A stretch of 64,000 nt of DNA from Neisseria subflava (GTDB taxonomy: Bacteria; Pseudomonadota; Gammaproteobacteria; Burkholderiales; Neisseriaceae). Where the stretch lies: NCBI RefSeq assembly GCF_005221305.1, contig NZ_CP039887.1, forward strand, positions 1,426,001-1,490,000, written 5' to 3'. The position numbers and the translations under genes were made by a program. Of this stretch, positions 44,286 to 54,843 are shown one piece after another (position 1 is the first letter of the stretch; each line of letters begins with the position of its first letter). The notes below the pieces were generated by a model. It had not been told where the DNA came from, searched no databases, and saw only the letters and a program-made list of their open reading frames with translations.

Positions 44286-46475
44286 TCAAGCCTCTTGCAC
44301 ATCAACATCCACCGACCATCTGATTTTGCCGTCGCGGTTTTGCTGCAACACCTGCACCCACAAACTCACGGCGCGGTGCAAATCTTGTCGGGATGTCGAT
44401 TCGAGGAAAACTTGCGCGCGTTCGCGTTCGGCGAGGCGCACCATCAGCATGGGGGCGGCGCCAAACTGGGAGACGCTTTCGGGCAAAAGCGGGGCGAGGG
44501 TTTCTTTGGCGGCGTTGAGAAATTCCATCGCATCGGCAACACGCGGCGCGTCGGCGCGAATGGCGGTCTGAAAACCGAAGGGCGGCATGGCGAACATTTG
44601 CCGTTCGTTCAATTCGTTTTCGGCAAACACGGCGTAGTCCTGCGCTTTGACGGCGGCGAAGACGGGATGTTCGGGCAGTTGGGTCTGTATCAGCACCTTG
44701 CCCGGTTTGTCGGCGCGCCCCGCCCTGCCGGACACCTGTATCAGCTCGGCGAACAGCCTTTCCGGCGCGCGAAAGTCCGCGCTGTACAGGCTGCCGTCGG
44801 CATTCAACACAATAACAAGGTTGAGCCGCGCAAAATCATGACCTTTGGCGAGCATCTGCGTGCCGACCAGAATGTCGATTTCGTTGTCGGCGATGCGGCG
44901 GTACAAATCCGCCCAATCGTTTTTGTGCGCCGTGCTATCCCTGTCGACACGGACGACGGCTGCCTTAGGCAGGAAGGCGCGCAGGGTTTCTTCGACGCGC
45001 TGCGTGCCGTGTCCGACGGCGGTCAGGTCTTGGTTGCCGCAGTCGGGACATTTGAACGGGATGGGTTCGCGGTGGTCGCAGTGGTGGCAGCGCAGTTGGC
45101 GGGCGCGTTGGTGCAACACCATTTTGGCGGAACAGTTCGGACAGCCGAAGGTATGGCCACAGTCGCCGCAAAACAGCGCGGGCGCGAAGCCGCGCCGGTT
45201 GAGGTACACCAGCGACATGCCGCCCGCTTCAAAGTTCTGTTTCAAAAGCTGCAAGGCTTGCGGCGAGAAGCCGTTGTCGAGTTTCAGACGACCTACGTTG
45301 AGGATCTCCACTTGCGGCAGTTGCGCGGCGGCATGGGCGCGCTCGGTCAGTTGCAGCAGGCGGTACGCGCCGCTTTGCGCCTTGTGCCAGCTCTCCAAGC
45401 TGGGCGTGGCACTGCCCAGCACGACGGGGCAACCGCTCTGCTTCGCCCGCCACACCGCCAAATCGCGGGCGTGGTAGCGCAATTCGTTGTCTTGTTTGAA
45501 CGAGCCGTCGTGTTCCTCATCGACCACAATCAGCCCGACATCATCCATCGGCGTGAACACCGCCAGCCGCGTGCCGATGACTAATTGCGCCTGCCCCAAC
45601 ATCGCGCGCAGATAATCCTGCGTGCGCTTGCCTGCCGCCATCTGGCTGTGCAACACGGCGGTCGGCACGTCGGCAAAACGGTCTTCCACCCGCTTCAAAA
45701 GCTGCGGCGTGAGGTTGATTTCGGGCAACAGAAACAACACCTGCCGCCCCTGCGCCAACACTTTCGCTATCGCATCGAAATACACTTCGGTCTTGCCGCT
45801 GCCGGTGATGCCGTACAGCAAAAACGGCTGAAATTTACCAAAGGCCGTCTGAATTTCATCGGAAGCCTTCTGCTGGTCGGCGTTTAATACAAATTCAGAG
45901 TGCGAAGCCTGCCCGTGGTACGACCTCAATACAGGTTTCGCCGCTTCCGTCGTTTCAATCCAATCCTGTTCCGTCCAATCTTCGATTAACTTCGCCGCCT
46001 GCGCGTTCACCTGCTTCAACGCCGCCATCGTCATCCCGCCCGACAGCAGCGCATCCCACAAAGCCGCTTTTTTGTTAAACCGCGCCGGCGGCGGCGTTTG
46101 CGCCCTGCCCGCTTCGTTCAGCGCGTAAAACAACGGCGGCTGCGGCATTTCCACCGCACGCGTTTCCTTCAAACCCTGCGGCAGCGCGGCAAACACCGCC
46201 TGCCCCGTCGGATAGTGGTAATAACGCGACGTAAACGAGAGCAAATCACGCCAGTTTTCAGGCAGCGGCGGCTCGTCTGAAAAGGTCGTCTGAATACTCA
46301 AAATCCGCGCCGCATCCATATCGGGCGCAATATCCGTTTCCCACACAATCCCGACCACGGTCTTGTTGCGAAAAGGCACAAGCACCCGTGCTCCCTGCGG
46401 CAGCGGCTCGGAATGGGAATAAGTCAAAAGGCCGTCTGAAAGCGGCACGTTTACGGCAATACGGTGATAGAACAT
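44286..46475 (-). CDS. priA: Primosomal replication protein PriA (helicase)
   Basis: A 729-aa superfamily 2 helicase that restarts stalled forks. Walker A is in LLYGITGSGKTEVYFDA, the DEAD-box-like motif is IVVDEEHDGSFKQD, and a zinc-binding insertion follows (CGDCGHTFGCPNC and CHHCDHREPIPFKCPDC). The start MFYHRIAVNVPL at 46473-46475 fits family N-termini; an ATG 12 nt upstream is possible. The gene looks more GC-rich than its neighbours and carries DUS of two dialects (mucosa-type at 45284 and 46283; common type at 45842 and 46429), a sign of recombination. Confidence 0.95.
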   Translation of the reverse strand: MFYHRIAVNVPLSDGLLTYSHSEPLPQGARVLVPFRNKTVVGIVWETDIAPDMDAARILSIQTTFSDEPPLPENWRDLLSFTSRYYHYPTGQAVFAALPQGLKETRAVEMPQPPLFYALNEAGRAQTPPPARFNKKAALWDALLSGGMTMAALKQVNAQAAKLIEDWTEQDWIETTEAAKPVLRSYHGQASHSEFVLNADQQKASDEIQTAFGKFQPFLLYGITGSGKTEVYFDAIAKVLAQGRQVLFLLPEINLTPQLLKRVEDRFADVPTAVLHSQMAAGKRTQDYLRAMLGQAQLVIGTRLAVFTPMDDVGLIVVDEEHDGSFKQDNELRYHARDLAVWRAKQSGCPVVLGSATPSLESWHKAQSGAYRLLQLTERAHAAAQLPQVEILNVGRLKLDNGFSPQALQLLKQNFEAGGMSLVYLNRRGFAPALFCGDCGHTFGCPNCSAKMVLHQRARQLRCHHCDHREPIPFKCPDCGNQDLTAVGHGTQRVEETLRAFLPKAAVVRVDRDSTAHKNDWADLYRRIADNEIDILVGTQMLAKGHDFARLNLVIVLNADGSLYSADFRAPERLFAELIQVSGRAGRADKPGKVLIQTQLPEHPVFAAVKAQDYAVFAENELNERQMFAMPPFGFQTAIRADAPRVADAMEFLNAAKETLAPLLPESVSQFGAAPMLMVRLAERERAQVFLESTSRQDLHRAVSLWVQVLQQNRDGKIRWSVDVDVQEA

Positions 46476-46610
46476 ACAAACAATCAAATTATTTTTTCGT
46501 ATTTTAACAGCCGAAAGCTATTTTCAGACGATAATTTGAGCCTGAGTACAATGCAGACATGACAGAGGTTTGATACAATGCCTTACTTTCAACACACGCA
46601 AGTCTCTCGC

Positions 46611-47402
46611 ATGAAAACCAAGTTAATCAAGATCTTAACACCGTTTACCGTCCTTCCTTTGTTGGCATGCGGTCAACCTGCCGTATCCAATGCCAACGCG
46701 GCGCCTGCCCCTGCTGCCAAAGCGGAAGCGCCTGCCGACAAATCCGTTGCTGCTTCTTTGAAAGCGCGTTTGGAAAAAGTCTATGCCGCCCAAGATTTGA
46801 AAGTTTTGAGCGTCAATGAAACACCGATTAAAGGCATTTACGAAGTTGTCGTCAGCGGCAAACAAATCATCTATACCGATGCCAAAGGCGACTATATGCT
46901 CGTTGGCGACCTCATCAACGTCAACACGCGCCAAAGCCTGACTGAAGAACGCGCCGCCGATTTGAACAAAATCGACTTCGCTTCCCTGCCTTTGGACAAA
47001 GCCATCAAAGAAGTACGCGGCAACGGCAAACTGAAAGTCGCTGTTTTCTCCGATCCGGACTGCCCGTACTGCAAACGCTTGGAGCATGAGTTTGAAAAAA
47101 TGACCGACATCACGATTTATACCTTCATGATGCCGATTCCAAGCCTGCACCCTGATGCCGCACGCAAAGCCGAGCTGTTGTGGTGTCAACCTAATCCGAC
47201 TCAGGCATGGATCGACTGGATGCGCAAAGGCAAACTCCCAAGCGGCAAAGCAAACTGCGAAAACCCTGTTGCAGAAACCACTTCATTGGGCGAACAATTC
47301 GGCTTCAACGGCACGCCGACCGTGGTCTTCCCTAACGGCCGCAGCCAAAGCGGTTACAGCCCTATGCCCCACCTCAAAGAAATCATCGAGAAAAACCAGT
47401 AA
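46611..47402 (+). CDS. dsbC: Thiol:disulfide interchange protein DsbC (predicted lipoprotein)
   Basis: A 263-aa disulfide isomerase. The N-terminal signal ends in a lipobox (LPLLAC, lipidated C20), unlike soluble enterobacterial DsbC. An Ala/Pro linker, a dimerisation domain (about 45-120) and a thioredoxin domain with active site C151-P-Y-C154 follow. The cis-Pro is in FNGTPTVVFPNG. It isomerises wrong disulfides in the periplasm. I chose ATG 46611 (MKTKLIKILTPFTVLP) because the signal peptide begins here; the ATG at 46578 would bury it. Confidence 0.9.
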   Translation: MKTKLIKILTPFTVLPLLACGQPAVSNANAAPAPAAKAEAPADKSVAASLKARLEKVYAAQDLKVLSVNETPIKGIYEVVVSGKQIIYTDAKGDYMLVGDLINVNTRQSLTEERAADLNKIDFASLPLDKAIKEVRGNGKLKVAVFSDPDCPYCKRLEHEFEKMTDITIYTFMMPIPSLHPDAARKAELLWCQPNPTQAWIDWMRKGKLPSGKANCENPVAETTSLGEQFGFNGTPTVVFPNGRSQSGYSPMPHLKEIIEKNQ

Positions 47403-47418
47403 TACAGGGTTTAATCTC

Positions 47419-47447
47419 CATAAAGGACGCTTTACGCGTCCTTTTTT
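47419..47447 (+). terminator. Rho-independent terminator of dsbC
   Basis: AAAGGACGC / GCGTCCTTT stem with a short loop followed by a T-run. Confidence 0.85.
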
Positions 47448-47497
47448 CATGTCGCCCGCCATCAACTGCCTTCAGACGGCCTCAAAACAGACAAATA

Positions 47498-47530
47498 TAA
47501 AAAAGGACGTGTCCAACACGTCCTTTTTCC
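47498..47530. terminator. Bidirectional terminator between dsbC and gpmA
   Basis: AAAAAGGACGTGT / ACACGTCCTTTTT with a small loop. The flanking A and T runs allow function on both strands. It shares the AAGGACG core with the dsbC terminator nearby. Confidence 0.8.
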
Positions 47531-47537
47531 CTTTACC

Positions 47538-48221
47538 TTACAGGTAGAATTTTTCAATCACTTTCAGGTTTTCATCCAATTTGTACACCAGCGGCTGACC
47601 GGTTGGGATTTCCAAGCCCATGATATCTTCGTCGGAAATGCCCTCGATGTGTTTGGCCAAAGCGCGCAGGGAGTTGCCGTGTGCCGCAACCAATACACGT
47701 TTGCCGCTCAAGATGGCCGGAGCGATTTGGTCTTCCCAGAAAGGCAGGACGCGCTCGAGGGTAACTTTGAGGTTTTCGCCATCAGGTACGACATCGCTAG
47801 GCAGGTTGGCATAGCGGCGGTCGTTGTGGGCGGAGTGAAGATCTTTAGGATCCAGCAGCGGAGGCAGGGTGTCGTAGCTGCGGCGCCAGATGTGGACTTG
47901 CTCGTCGCCGTATTTTTCTGCGGTTTGTTTTTTATCCATACCTTGCAGCTGGCCGTAGTGGCGCTCGTTCAGGCGCCATGATTTGATTTGTGGAACAAAC
48001 AGTTGGTCGGATTCTTCCAAAACGATGTTACAGGTTTTGATGGCACGGGTCAGAACGGAGGTAAAGGCGATGTCGAACTCATAGCCCTTCTCTTTCAGCT
48101 TTTTACCTGCTGCCGCGGCTTCTGCCAAACCTTGCTCGCTCAGCTTGACGTCGCGCCAGCCGGTGAAAAGGTTTTTCGCGTTCCATTCGCTTTGTCCGTG
48201 ACGGATGAATACTAATTCCAT
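47538..48221 (-). CDS. gpmA: 2,3-bisphosphoglycerate-dependent phosphoglycerate mutase
   Basis: A 227-aa histidine phosphatase fold enzyme. The phospho-histidine motif is [12 protein letters not shown] (H8), and the second catalytic His is in [11 protein letters not shown]. It interconverts 3- and 2-phosphoglycerate. The start at 48219-48221 ([10 protein letters not shown]) matches family members. Confidence 0.95.
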   Translation of the reverse strand: MELVFIRHGQSEWNAKNLFTGWRDVKLSEQGLAEAAAAGKKLKEKGYEFDIAFTSVLTRAIKTCNIVLEESDQLFVPQIKSWRLNERHYGQLQGMDKKQTAEKYGDEQVHIWRRSYDTLPPLLDPKDLHSAHNDRRYANLPSDVVPDGENLKVTLERVLPFWEDQIAPAILSGKRVLVAAHGNSLRALAKHIEGISDEDIMGLEIPTGQPLVYKLDENLKVIEKFYL

Positions 48222-48323
48222 GATAGTTTGCTCCAATGAAGTTTGGGAAAGGGTATTTATATCACACTTTGCCGCCGCGCTGATAACGCCGGCGGTTTCT
48301 TTTGATATGTTGCAAGTTTGCTT

Positions 48324-49076
48324 CTAGTCTTCAGACGGCCTTGTCGGAAGGTAAACGTCAAAACGCGTGCTTTTGCCTGTGTATTGATAAGCAGGTTTGC
48401 GCCCGTCGAGAAATTCGCCCAAGCGCGGACGTTTGACGACAATGCGCTTTTTGGCGGTATTCAATGCAGCGTCCAACAACTCGGCTTCGTCTTGAGCTGC
48501 GCCGACCAAGTCGTGAAAGTAAGCCATTTCTTTTTTCATGGCGGCGGTTTTGCGGCGTTCCGGATACATCGGGTCGAGGTACACTACATCGGGTCTGCCG
48601 TTTTGCGTTGCCAATTCCTGCATTAAATCAATGGCATTGCCGAAGTGCAAAGTAATGCGTTGGACAATTTCCCGTGTCTCTTCACTTTGCCCTGCCCTAT
48701 TAAGGCCGTCTGAAAGTAGACAGGCAACGGCGGGATTTTGTTCAAAAGTGTGTACCTTCAAACCCAACGAGGCAAGCACAAAACTGTCGCGCCCCAGTCC
48801 GCCGGTAGCGTCCCAGACAGTCGGTTGCGTAGTGTGGTTAACGGCTTTGGCAATCAACTCGCCTCCACCTTTAGTACGCCGATAATGGGCGGCACCGCCA
48901 TCAAAATCAACGCGGACACGGCCTTTTTCACCGGCGCGGCACAAGCTGATTCCGCTTTCGTCAGCGATAAGGAAACTGCCTTCTTCAGGCTGCCGGTCGA
49001 TAACGGTCAGCCCGAAAGGCGCGGCAAGGCTGCGAAGTTCGGTAGATGAAGTTTCGTCAAAATAAATCTTGTACAT
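48324..49076 (-). CDS. rsmJ: 16S rRNA (guanine1516-N2)-methyltransferase RsmJ
   Basis: A 250-aa SAM-dependent methyltransferase. SAM-binding motif I is VWDATGGLGRDSFVLASLG, and the catalytic-loop motif is VYLDPMYPERRKTAAMKKEM, both characteristic of RsmJ (YhiQ). It modifies 16S rRNA. It is the last gene of the minus-strand pilS-pilR-rsmJ block, though a DUS pair lies between it and pilR. Confidence 0.9.
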   Translation of the reverse strand: MYKIYFDETSSTELRSLAAPFGLTVIDRQPEEGSFLIADESGISLCRAGEKGRVRVDFDGGAAHYRRTKGGGELIAKAVNHTTQPTVWDATGGLGRDSFVLASLGLKVHTFEQNPAVACLLSDGLNRAGQSEETREIVQRITLHFGNAIDLMQELATQNGRPDVVYLDPMYPERRKTAAMKKEMAYFHDLVGAAQDEAELLDAALNTAKKRIVVKRPRLGEFLDGRKPAYQYTGKSTRFDVYLPTRPSED

Positions 49077-49124
49077 AAGGCTTATGTTTCAGACGGCCTT
49101 GAAAGCTCAGGCCGTCTGAACGTT

Positions 49125-50753
49125 TTAATTGATGTCCAAGCGTTCCATGCGGTAGCGCATAGAGCGGAAGCTGATGCCCAAAAGTTTGGCGGCTTGGGTA
49201 CGGTTGTAACGGGTTTGCTGCAAAGCCTGCTCGATGATGCTGCGTTCCACTTGGTCGAGGTAATCCTGTATCTGCATGGTCCGCGGATCAAACGGCGGAA
49301 TCGGGCTGTGATTGAGTGTAGTTTCGCGTGCGTCAGGTTCGGCAATATCGTCAAAAGAGAAGCCGCTGCGTTCAGCCTTAACCTGTGGGGCGTTTTGAAT
49401 CTGCAAGTCATCCACTTGTATCACTTGGCCGACCGTCAGTGCGACGGCGCGTTCGAGGATGTTTTCCAACTCGCGGAAGTTGCCGGGATAGCTGTAATGC
49501 AACAGGGCTTCTTGGGCTTTCGGGCTGAGTTTGTAGGTTTGATTGCCGTGACGGTGTTTGTATAGCAGATACAAAATCAGCGCGCCCAAGTCTTCGCGCA
49601 TTTCGCGCAAAGGCGGCATGTGCAGGGTGACTACGTTGAGGCGGTAATACAAGTCCTGACGGAATGCGCCGCTTTCAACCAAGGCTTCGAGGTTTTTATG
49701 GGTTGCACAAATAATGCGCACATCCACAGGAGTTTCCCGCGCATCGCCGATACGGCGCACGGCTTTTTCTTGAATGGCGCGCAGGAGTTTAACCTGCATG
49801 GCAAGGGGCAAATCGGCAACTTCGTCAAGGAACAAAGTGCCGCCGTCAGCATGTTGGAAAAAACCTAAACGGTCTTGATCCGCGCCAGTAAAGCTGCCTT
49901 TTTTGTAACCGAAAAATTCGCTTTCCATCAGGTTTTCAGGAATGGCACCGCAGTTGACGGCAATAAACGGTTTGTCGGCACGGTCGGACAGTTCGTGAAT
50001 CGTGCGCGCCGCCTGCTCTTTACCCGTACCGGACTCGCCGGAGATATAAACGGGAACAAGGCTGTGGGCCAATCTGCGAATCAGGTGGCGCACTTCGACC
50101 ATTTGCGGCGAGGTGCCCAACAGGCGCGGCATATCGTCCTCGCCTTCCAATATAGGTGCGTCTTGTTGCAGAGCAGGATTGATGTTACTGGCCGAAAAAC
50201 GCTCTTTTAAGGAATTGAGTCCTTCCGGAACAGTCAAAGGCCGGTTAAATTCACTCTGTACGCTCTTAGGAGGCGTAACAACAGGCTTGGCCGGCTGAGG
50301 TTCGGGTTTATACAGGGCGGCAGAAACTGGCGCAGGCTGCGATTTGACTTTTTCAGACGGCGTGGGTTCGGCAGTATTGTCTGAAACCGATACTGCCGAT
50401 TTAACCAATGATCGCAACTGCGACAGCGTAATCGGTTTTTGCAGATAATCAAACGCCCCTGCTTTCAAGGCTTCAACGGCTTGGTCGGCATTGCCGAAGG
50501 CCGTAATCACGGCGACGGGTGTGTCGAGCATCAACTCGTCGATGTATTGGACAACCTCGAGGCCGGAGCCGTCGGGCATACGCATATCGGTCAGCACCAG
50601 CGAATAATCGTTGTTGCCCAGCTTGTCTTTGGCTTCTTCAACACCAGCCGCAGTATCGACGCGCAGACCCATTTTCATCAGGGTCATTTCCATCAGGTCG
50701 CGGATGTCTGCCTCGTCATCGACAACCAAAACCGGCTCTTGCAATTTATTCAT
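49125..50753 (-). CDS. pilR: Sigma54-dependent response regulator PilR
   Basis: A 542-aa NtrC-family regulator. The receiver domain (7-120) has phospho-acceptor D56. A linker rich in Pro/Ser follows. The AAA+ domain (about 205-440) has Walker A GESGTGKE (239-246) and the sigma54-contact loop GSFTGA (286-291). A Fis-type HTH is at 510-542 (RYNRTQAAKLLGISFRSMRY). With PilS it controls type IV pilin expression. It overlaps pilS by 8 nt, so the two are translationally coupled. All domains are complete, unlike the setting in pathogenic Neisseria where sigma54 is defective. Confidence 0.93.
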   Translation of the reverse strand: MNKLQEPVLVVDDEADIRDLMEMTLMKMGLRVDTAAGVEEAKDKLGNNDYSLVLTDMRMPDGSGLEVVQYIDELMLDTPVAVITAFGNADQAVEALKAGAFDYLQKPITLSQLRSLVKSAVSVSDNTAEPTPSEKVKSQPAPVSAALYKPEPQPAKPVVTPPKSVQSEFNRPLTVPEGLNSLKERFSASNINPALQQDAPILEGEDDMPRLLGTSPQMVEVRHLIRRLAHSLVPVYISGESGTGKEQAARTIHELSDRADKPFIAVNCGAIPENLMESEFFGYKKGSFTGADQDRLGFFQHADGGTLFLDEVADLPLAMQVKLLRAIQEKAVRRIGDARETPVDVRIICATHKNLEALVESGAFRQDLYYRLNVVTLHMPPLREMREDLGALILYLLYKHRHGNQTYKLSPKAQEALLHYSYPGNFRELENILERAVALTVGQVIQVDDLQIQNAPQVKAERSGFSFDDIAEPDARETTLNHSPIPPFDPRTMQIQDYLDQVERSIIEQALQQTRYNRTQAAKLLGISFRSMRYRMERLDIN

Positions 50754-52332
50754 CCCGCGCCTGCTCCTTCGGTAAAATCAATTCAAACCCGTTCATTTCA
50801 GGGTGATAATGCAGCTGCCCCATATTGGCGTGTGCCAACTCGCGTGCGACGTAAAGCCCCAAGCCGGTGCCTTGTTTTTCGGTAGTGTAAAACGGCTCGA
50901 ATAAATGATTTCGTACATCGGGCGGCACGCCTTTGCCGTTGTCCGCCACTACGATGGAAATATGCATCCTGCCGCTAGGGCGGATAAGGACGGTAATGGC
51001 GTTTTCGTCCTGACGGCTGTGTCGCCACGCATTGTTGCACAAGTTCCACATCACTTGCTGCAAGTGCATAGGATCGACCAATACGGTCAGATTGTTGCCG
51101 TCCATATTCATGCGCAGACAGCCGATGGCATCGGGATTGTTCAAGGTAAATTCCTGCTTGAACTCCAACCAGAATTTCATCAGATTAATCGGCTGGCGGC
51201 TGATGTTGTCTCGTTTGTTAAACAGGGATACGTCTTCCAACATCTTGTCGATGCGTTGGATATTGCTGTCGATGATGTTGTAGAGCTTGGCCTTGAGCGC
51301 GTCTGCCTCATTGCCCTCTTGCAACAAATCGCTGGCATGACGGATGGCGGACATCGGGTTGCGGATTTCGTGGGCAAGGTTGGCAGTCAACTGTCCGAGC
51401 GAAGTCAGCTTGGTGGACATGGCCTCCGCAGCCACTTCACGCAATGAGCGGACGTACAACATCAGCAGCTCGGTTTGCTCCTGAATCAGCGGAACGGCAC
51501 GGACGTGCATGGCGTGTTGGAAAATATGGATATCGGTTTCAAAAGGTTTGTCGGGTTGACGCTGCCAGCGTGCGACCAGTTCGCCAAACACGATTTCCTG
51601 CTGATCGATAATCAGACTGGGGAAATAGATTTTTGCCTGCTTGTTAAACAGCCACACGCGTTGGGTCGCATCAATCACCACAACCGCTTCCTGAACGCGG
51701 TTCAAAACCAAATGGTTCAAGCCGCTGATACGGCGGTATGCCAGTTGATGGCGGCTGGCGGACTCTGTAGCCTGCTCCAAATAACGGGCGGCAAACGATG
51801 TCAACATTGCCACCAGATAGCCTGCGCCGATCAGCATCAAAGAATTCGCCATTGATTTCGCGTCCCAATTAAACGAATCGAAACGCATACTGCCGTCTAA
51901 AAACAGGTTCAAAATAAACAACATTGCCGTATAACCTGCATACAGCATGGGATAATGGCCATAACTGAGCAGACACGACGTAGCAACAAACGGCAAAACC
52001 AAAATCCCGAAACCGGAAGCCGTACCGCCGGAGATATACACCAAAACCATCATCATGGTGATGTCGACCACGGCGCTGGCATTGGGCAAATCCAAAGACT
52101 GCCACTGCCAGCCCGGACGGAACACGGAGAGCATAATCAGGAAGAAATACAGCGTTACCCAGATATAAAACGCAACGTCCGGCAACGAAACGCCAATCAG
52201 GTTGCCGCCTGTGTAGCTGCTGAACGCGTGCAAAACCAAAAGCGGTAAGACGATGGCTATTCGGGCAATGTTGATTACACCGGGAATCCGCTCCCTCAGA
52301 TTACCCAGTTCTTGAAGATTGGCTCTGTTCAT
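50746..52332 (-). CDS. pilS: Sensor histidine kinase PilS
   Basis: A 528-aa membrane kinase. About six transmembrane helices lie in residues 20-185. A PAS-like domain is at about 200-290. A HisKA domain has phospho-accepting H321 in NLAHEIRNPMSAI. The HATPase domain has an N-box and G-boxes (VADNGKGVPPD, GTGLGLYVARELAH). It senses pilin or a membrane signal and phosphorylates PilR. I chose ATG 52330-52332 (MNRANLQELGNL), preceded by AAAAGG. Confidence 0.93.
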   Translation of the reverse strand: MNRANLQELGNLRERIPGVINIARIAIVLPLLVLHAFSSYTGGNLIGVSLPDVAFYIWVTLYFFLIMLSVFRPGWQWQSLDLPNASAVVDITMMMVLVYISGGTASGFGILVLPFVATSCLLSYGHYPMLYAGYTAMLFILNLFLDGSMRFDSFNWDAKSMANSLMLIGAGYLVAMLTSFAARYLEQATESASRHQLAYRRISGLNHLVLNRVQEAVVVIDATQRVWLFNKQAKIYFPSLIIDQQEIVFGELVARWQRQPDKPFETDIHIFQHAMHVRAVPLIQEQTELLMLYVRSLREVAAEAMSTKLTSLGQLTANLAHEIRNPMSAIRHASDLLQEGNEADALKAKLYNIIDSNIQRIDKMLEDVSLFNKRDNISRQPINLMKFWLEFKQEFTLNNPDAIGCLRMNMDGNNLTVLVDPMHLQQVMWNLCNNAWRHSRQDENAITVLIRPSGRMHISIVVADNGKGVPPDVRNHLFEPFYTTEKQGTGLGLYVARELAHANMGQLHYHPEMNGFELILPKEQARDE

Positions 52333-52401
52333 AAGTGAACCTTTTTTATTATCATGCAATGCCGTATAAATTTAATTTATTTAGATATATTTGTTCTTGT
52401 T

Positions 52402-54705
52402 TCAGGACAAACTTTTCAGATGGCCTGAGATTTCCAATACCTTGCCTTTTTTACCGCGTTTGCCGTCAATATCGGCAATACGCAGTTTTTCCTGATATTC
52501 TGCACCGCGTCGGCCGACCGATACAACGGTAAACTCAGGAGAGGTCGTCACCATAATGTGTTCCAAAGATGCACCCTCGGCCAACGATATCAGCTGCAAA
52601 CCGCGGCCTTTAGGCATGACTTTGAGCTCGCCGATGGAAAACGCCAAGAGACGGTGGTCGCTGCTGGCCAGTACGACTTTGCAGTCGGGATTAATCAGTG
52701 AAGAAGCATAGACGGCAACGGGCGGCAGGACGGTTTCGCCGCTGTCCACGGTCATCACCACTTTGCCTGCTTTCACGCGTCCAACCATATCGCCCAGTTT
52801 GGCGATGAAGCCGTAGCCGCCACTGCCTGAGAGTAGGTAGTGCTGTTCGGGCTGGCCGGTGAGCATGGCAACGGGTTTTGCGCCGTTTTGCAGCTCGATT
52901 AAGGATGAAACCGGCACGCCGTCGCCGCGTCCGCCGGGGATTTCGGCGGCATCGAGGGTGTAGGTCCTGCCCAATGAATCCAGGATGACGACGGGTAAAA
53001 CGGTGCGGCCTTCAAGGGTTTGTTTGAGTCGGTCGCCTTCTTTGAAGGCGGTTTGGCTCAAATCAAGGTTGTGCCCGGCACGGCTGCGTATCCAGCCTTT
53101 TTCCGACAGAATCAGCGTGATGGGTTCGTCGGCGGTGGTTTGCGTCAGCACGGCGCGTCCGGCTTCTTCCACCAGCGTGCGGCGCGCGTCGCCAAACTGC
53201 TTCATGTCCGCCTGCATCTCTTTGATAATCAGCTTGCGTTTTTCGTTCTCGTCGCCCAAAAGGATATTCAGACGGCCTTGTTCTTCGCGCAACTCGTTCA
53301 ATTCTTTTTCGAGTTTGAAACCTTCCAAACGCGCCAACTGGCGCAGGCGGATTTCCAAAATGTCTTCGGCTTGGATTTCGGTCAGCCCGAACGCCGCCAT
53401 CAAATCAGTTTTCGGGTCGTCCGATTCGCGGATGACTTTAATCACTTCGTCGATATGCAGAAAGACTTTCAGACGGCCTTCGAGAATGTGCAGCCGTTTT
53501 TCCACTTGGTTCAAACGGAATTTCAGACGGCGTGTTACAGTCACGACGCGGAAATCCAGCCATTCCTGCAAAATCGTTTTCAGATTTTTCTGCGCGGGGC
53601 GGTTGTCCAAACCCATCATCACCAAGTTCATCGACACATTGCCTTCCAGCGAAGTCTGCGCCATCAGCGTGTTGATGAAGGTATCCGTATCGATGCGACT
53701 GGATTTCGGCTCGAACACCAGTCGCACGGGATGTTCGCCGTCGGACTCGTCGCGCACGCGGTCGATTAAATCCAGCATCAGCTTTTTGGTATTGAGCTGG
53801 TCTTGGTTGAGCTGCTTTTTGCCCGCTTTCGGTTTCGGGTTGGTCTGCTCTTCGATTTCGGCAAGGATTTTGGCAGAATTGGCGTTCGGCGGCAGCTCGG
53901 TCACAATCACGCGCCATTGTCCGCGCGCCAGCTTCTCGATTTCGTAACGCGCACGCACGCGCACGCTGCCTTTGCCAGTTTCGTAAATCCGGCGCAATTC
54001 GTCCGCCGGCGTGATGATTTGACCGCCGCCGGCAAAATCGGGCGCGGGAATATATTGCATCAGGTCGGCGGTTTCCAGCGTCGGCTTTTTCAACAACGCA
54101 ATCGCCGCCTGCGTCACTTCGTTCAAATTGTGCGACGGAATTTCGGTTGCCATGCCCACTGCAATGCCCGACGCGCCGTTGAGCAGCACCATAGGCAGGC
54201 GGGCGGGCAGATGCAGCGGTTCGTCAAATGCGCCGTCGTAGTTCGGCACAAAATCCACCGTCCCCTGATTGATTTCGGACAACAACAATTCTGCAATCGG
54301 CGTCAGCCGCGCTTCGGTGTAACGCATCGCCGCCGCCCCGTCGCCGTCGCGCGAACCGAAGTTGCCGATGCCGTCGATTAAGGGATAGCGCAAGGTAAAA
54401 TCCTGCGCCATCCGCACCATCGCCTCATAGGCGGAACTGTCGCCGTGCGGGTGGTATTTACCCAAAATTTCGCCGACCACGCGCGCCGATTTCACCGGCT
54501 TCGCCCCCGCCGTCAAACCCATATCGCGCATGGCAAACAAAATGCGCCGCTGTACGGGCTTTTGGCCGTCTGAAACTTCAGGCAGCGCGCGGCCTTTGAC
54601 CACGCTCATGGCGTATTCGAGATAGGCGCGTTCGGCGTACTGACCTAACAGCAGGTAGTCTTCGCCGATAGGAGATGGGCTTGGAGCGGAAATGTGTTCT
54701 GTCAT
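52402..54705 (-). CDS. parC: DNA topoisomerase IV subunit A
   Basis: A 767-aa type II topoisomerase subunit. It has the breakage-reunion domain, with catalytic Tyr in [19 protein letters not shown] (about Y128), and C-terminal beta-pinwheel repeats (about 510-755). The quinolone-resistance region reads [20 protein letters not shown] with D89, S90, S91 and E94, which correspond to wild-type positions D86, S87, S88 and E91 of gonococcal ParC. It decatenates daughter chromosomes with ParE. It is a single gene followed by pilS 69 nt downstream. Confidence 0.96.
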   Translation of the reverse strand: MTEHISAPSPSPIGEDYLLLGQYAERAYLEYAMSVVKGRALPEVSDGQKPVQRRILFAMRDMGLTAGAKPVKSARVVGEILGKYHPHGDSSAYEAMVRMAQDFTLRYPLIDGIGNFGSRDGDGAAAMRYTEARLTPIAELLLSEINQGTVDFVPNYDGAFDEPLHLPARLPMVLLNGASGIAVGMATEIPSHNLNEVTQAAIALLKKPTLETADLMQYIPAPDFAGGGQIITPADELRRIYETGKGSVRVRARYEIEKLARGQWRVIVTELPPNANSAKILAEIEEQTNPKPKAGKKQLNQDQLNTKKLMLDLIDRVRDESDGEHPVRLVFEPKSSRIDTDTFINTLMAQTSLEGNVSMNLVMMGLDNRPAQKNLKTILQEWLDFRVVTVTRRLKFRLNQVEKRLHILEGRLKVFLHIDEVIKVIRESDDPKTDLMAAFGLTEIQAEDILEIRLRQLARLEGFKLEKELNELREEQGRLNILLGDENEKRKLIIKEMQADMKQFGDARRTLVEEAGRAVLTQTTADEPITLILSEKGWIRSRAGHNLDLSQTAFKEGDRLKQTLEGRTVLPVVILDSLGRTYTLDAAEIPGGRGDGVPVSSLIELQNGAKPVAMLTGQPEQHYLLSGSGGYGFIAKLGDMVGRVKAGKVVMTVDSGETVLPPVAVYASSLINPDCKVVLASSDHRLLAFSIGELKVMPKGRGLQLISLAEGASLEHIMVTTSPEFTVVSVGRRGAEYQEKLRIADIDGKRGKKGKVLEISGHLKSLS

Positions 54706-54843
54706 CAGGATGGTAAAACGAAATAAATTAAAGAAGGATATTGTAAAGCAAAATCGGTAGTCATAGCCAATTTGAGTGATGAACGGTAGTGCAGCGACAA
54801 TAAGGCTTACCGAATCAGGTCAGCAAATGGAATCCGTTTCGAC

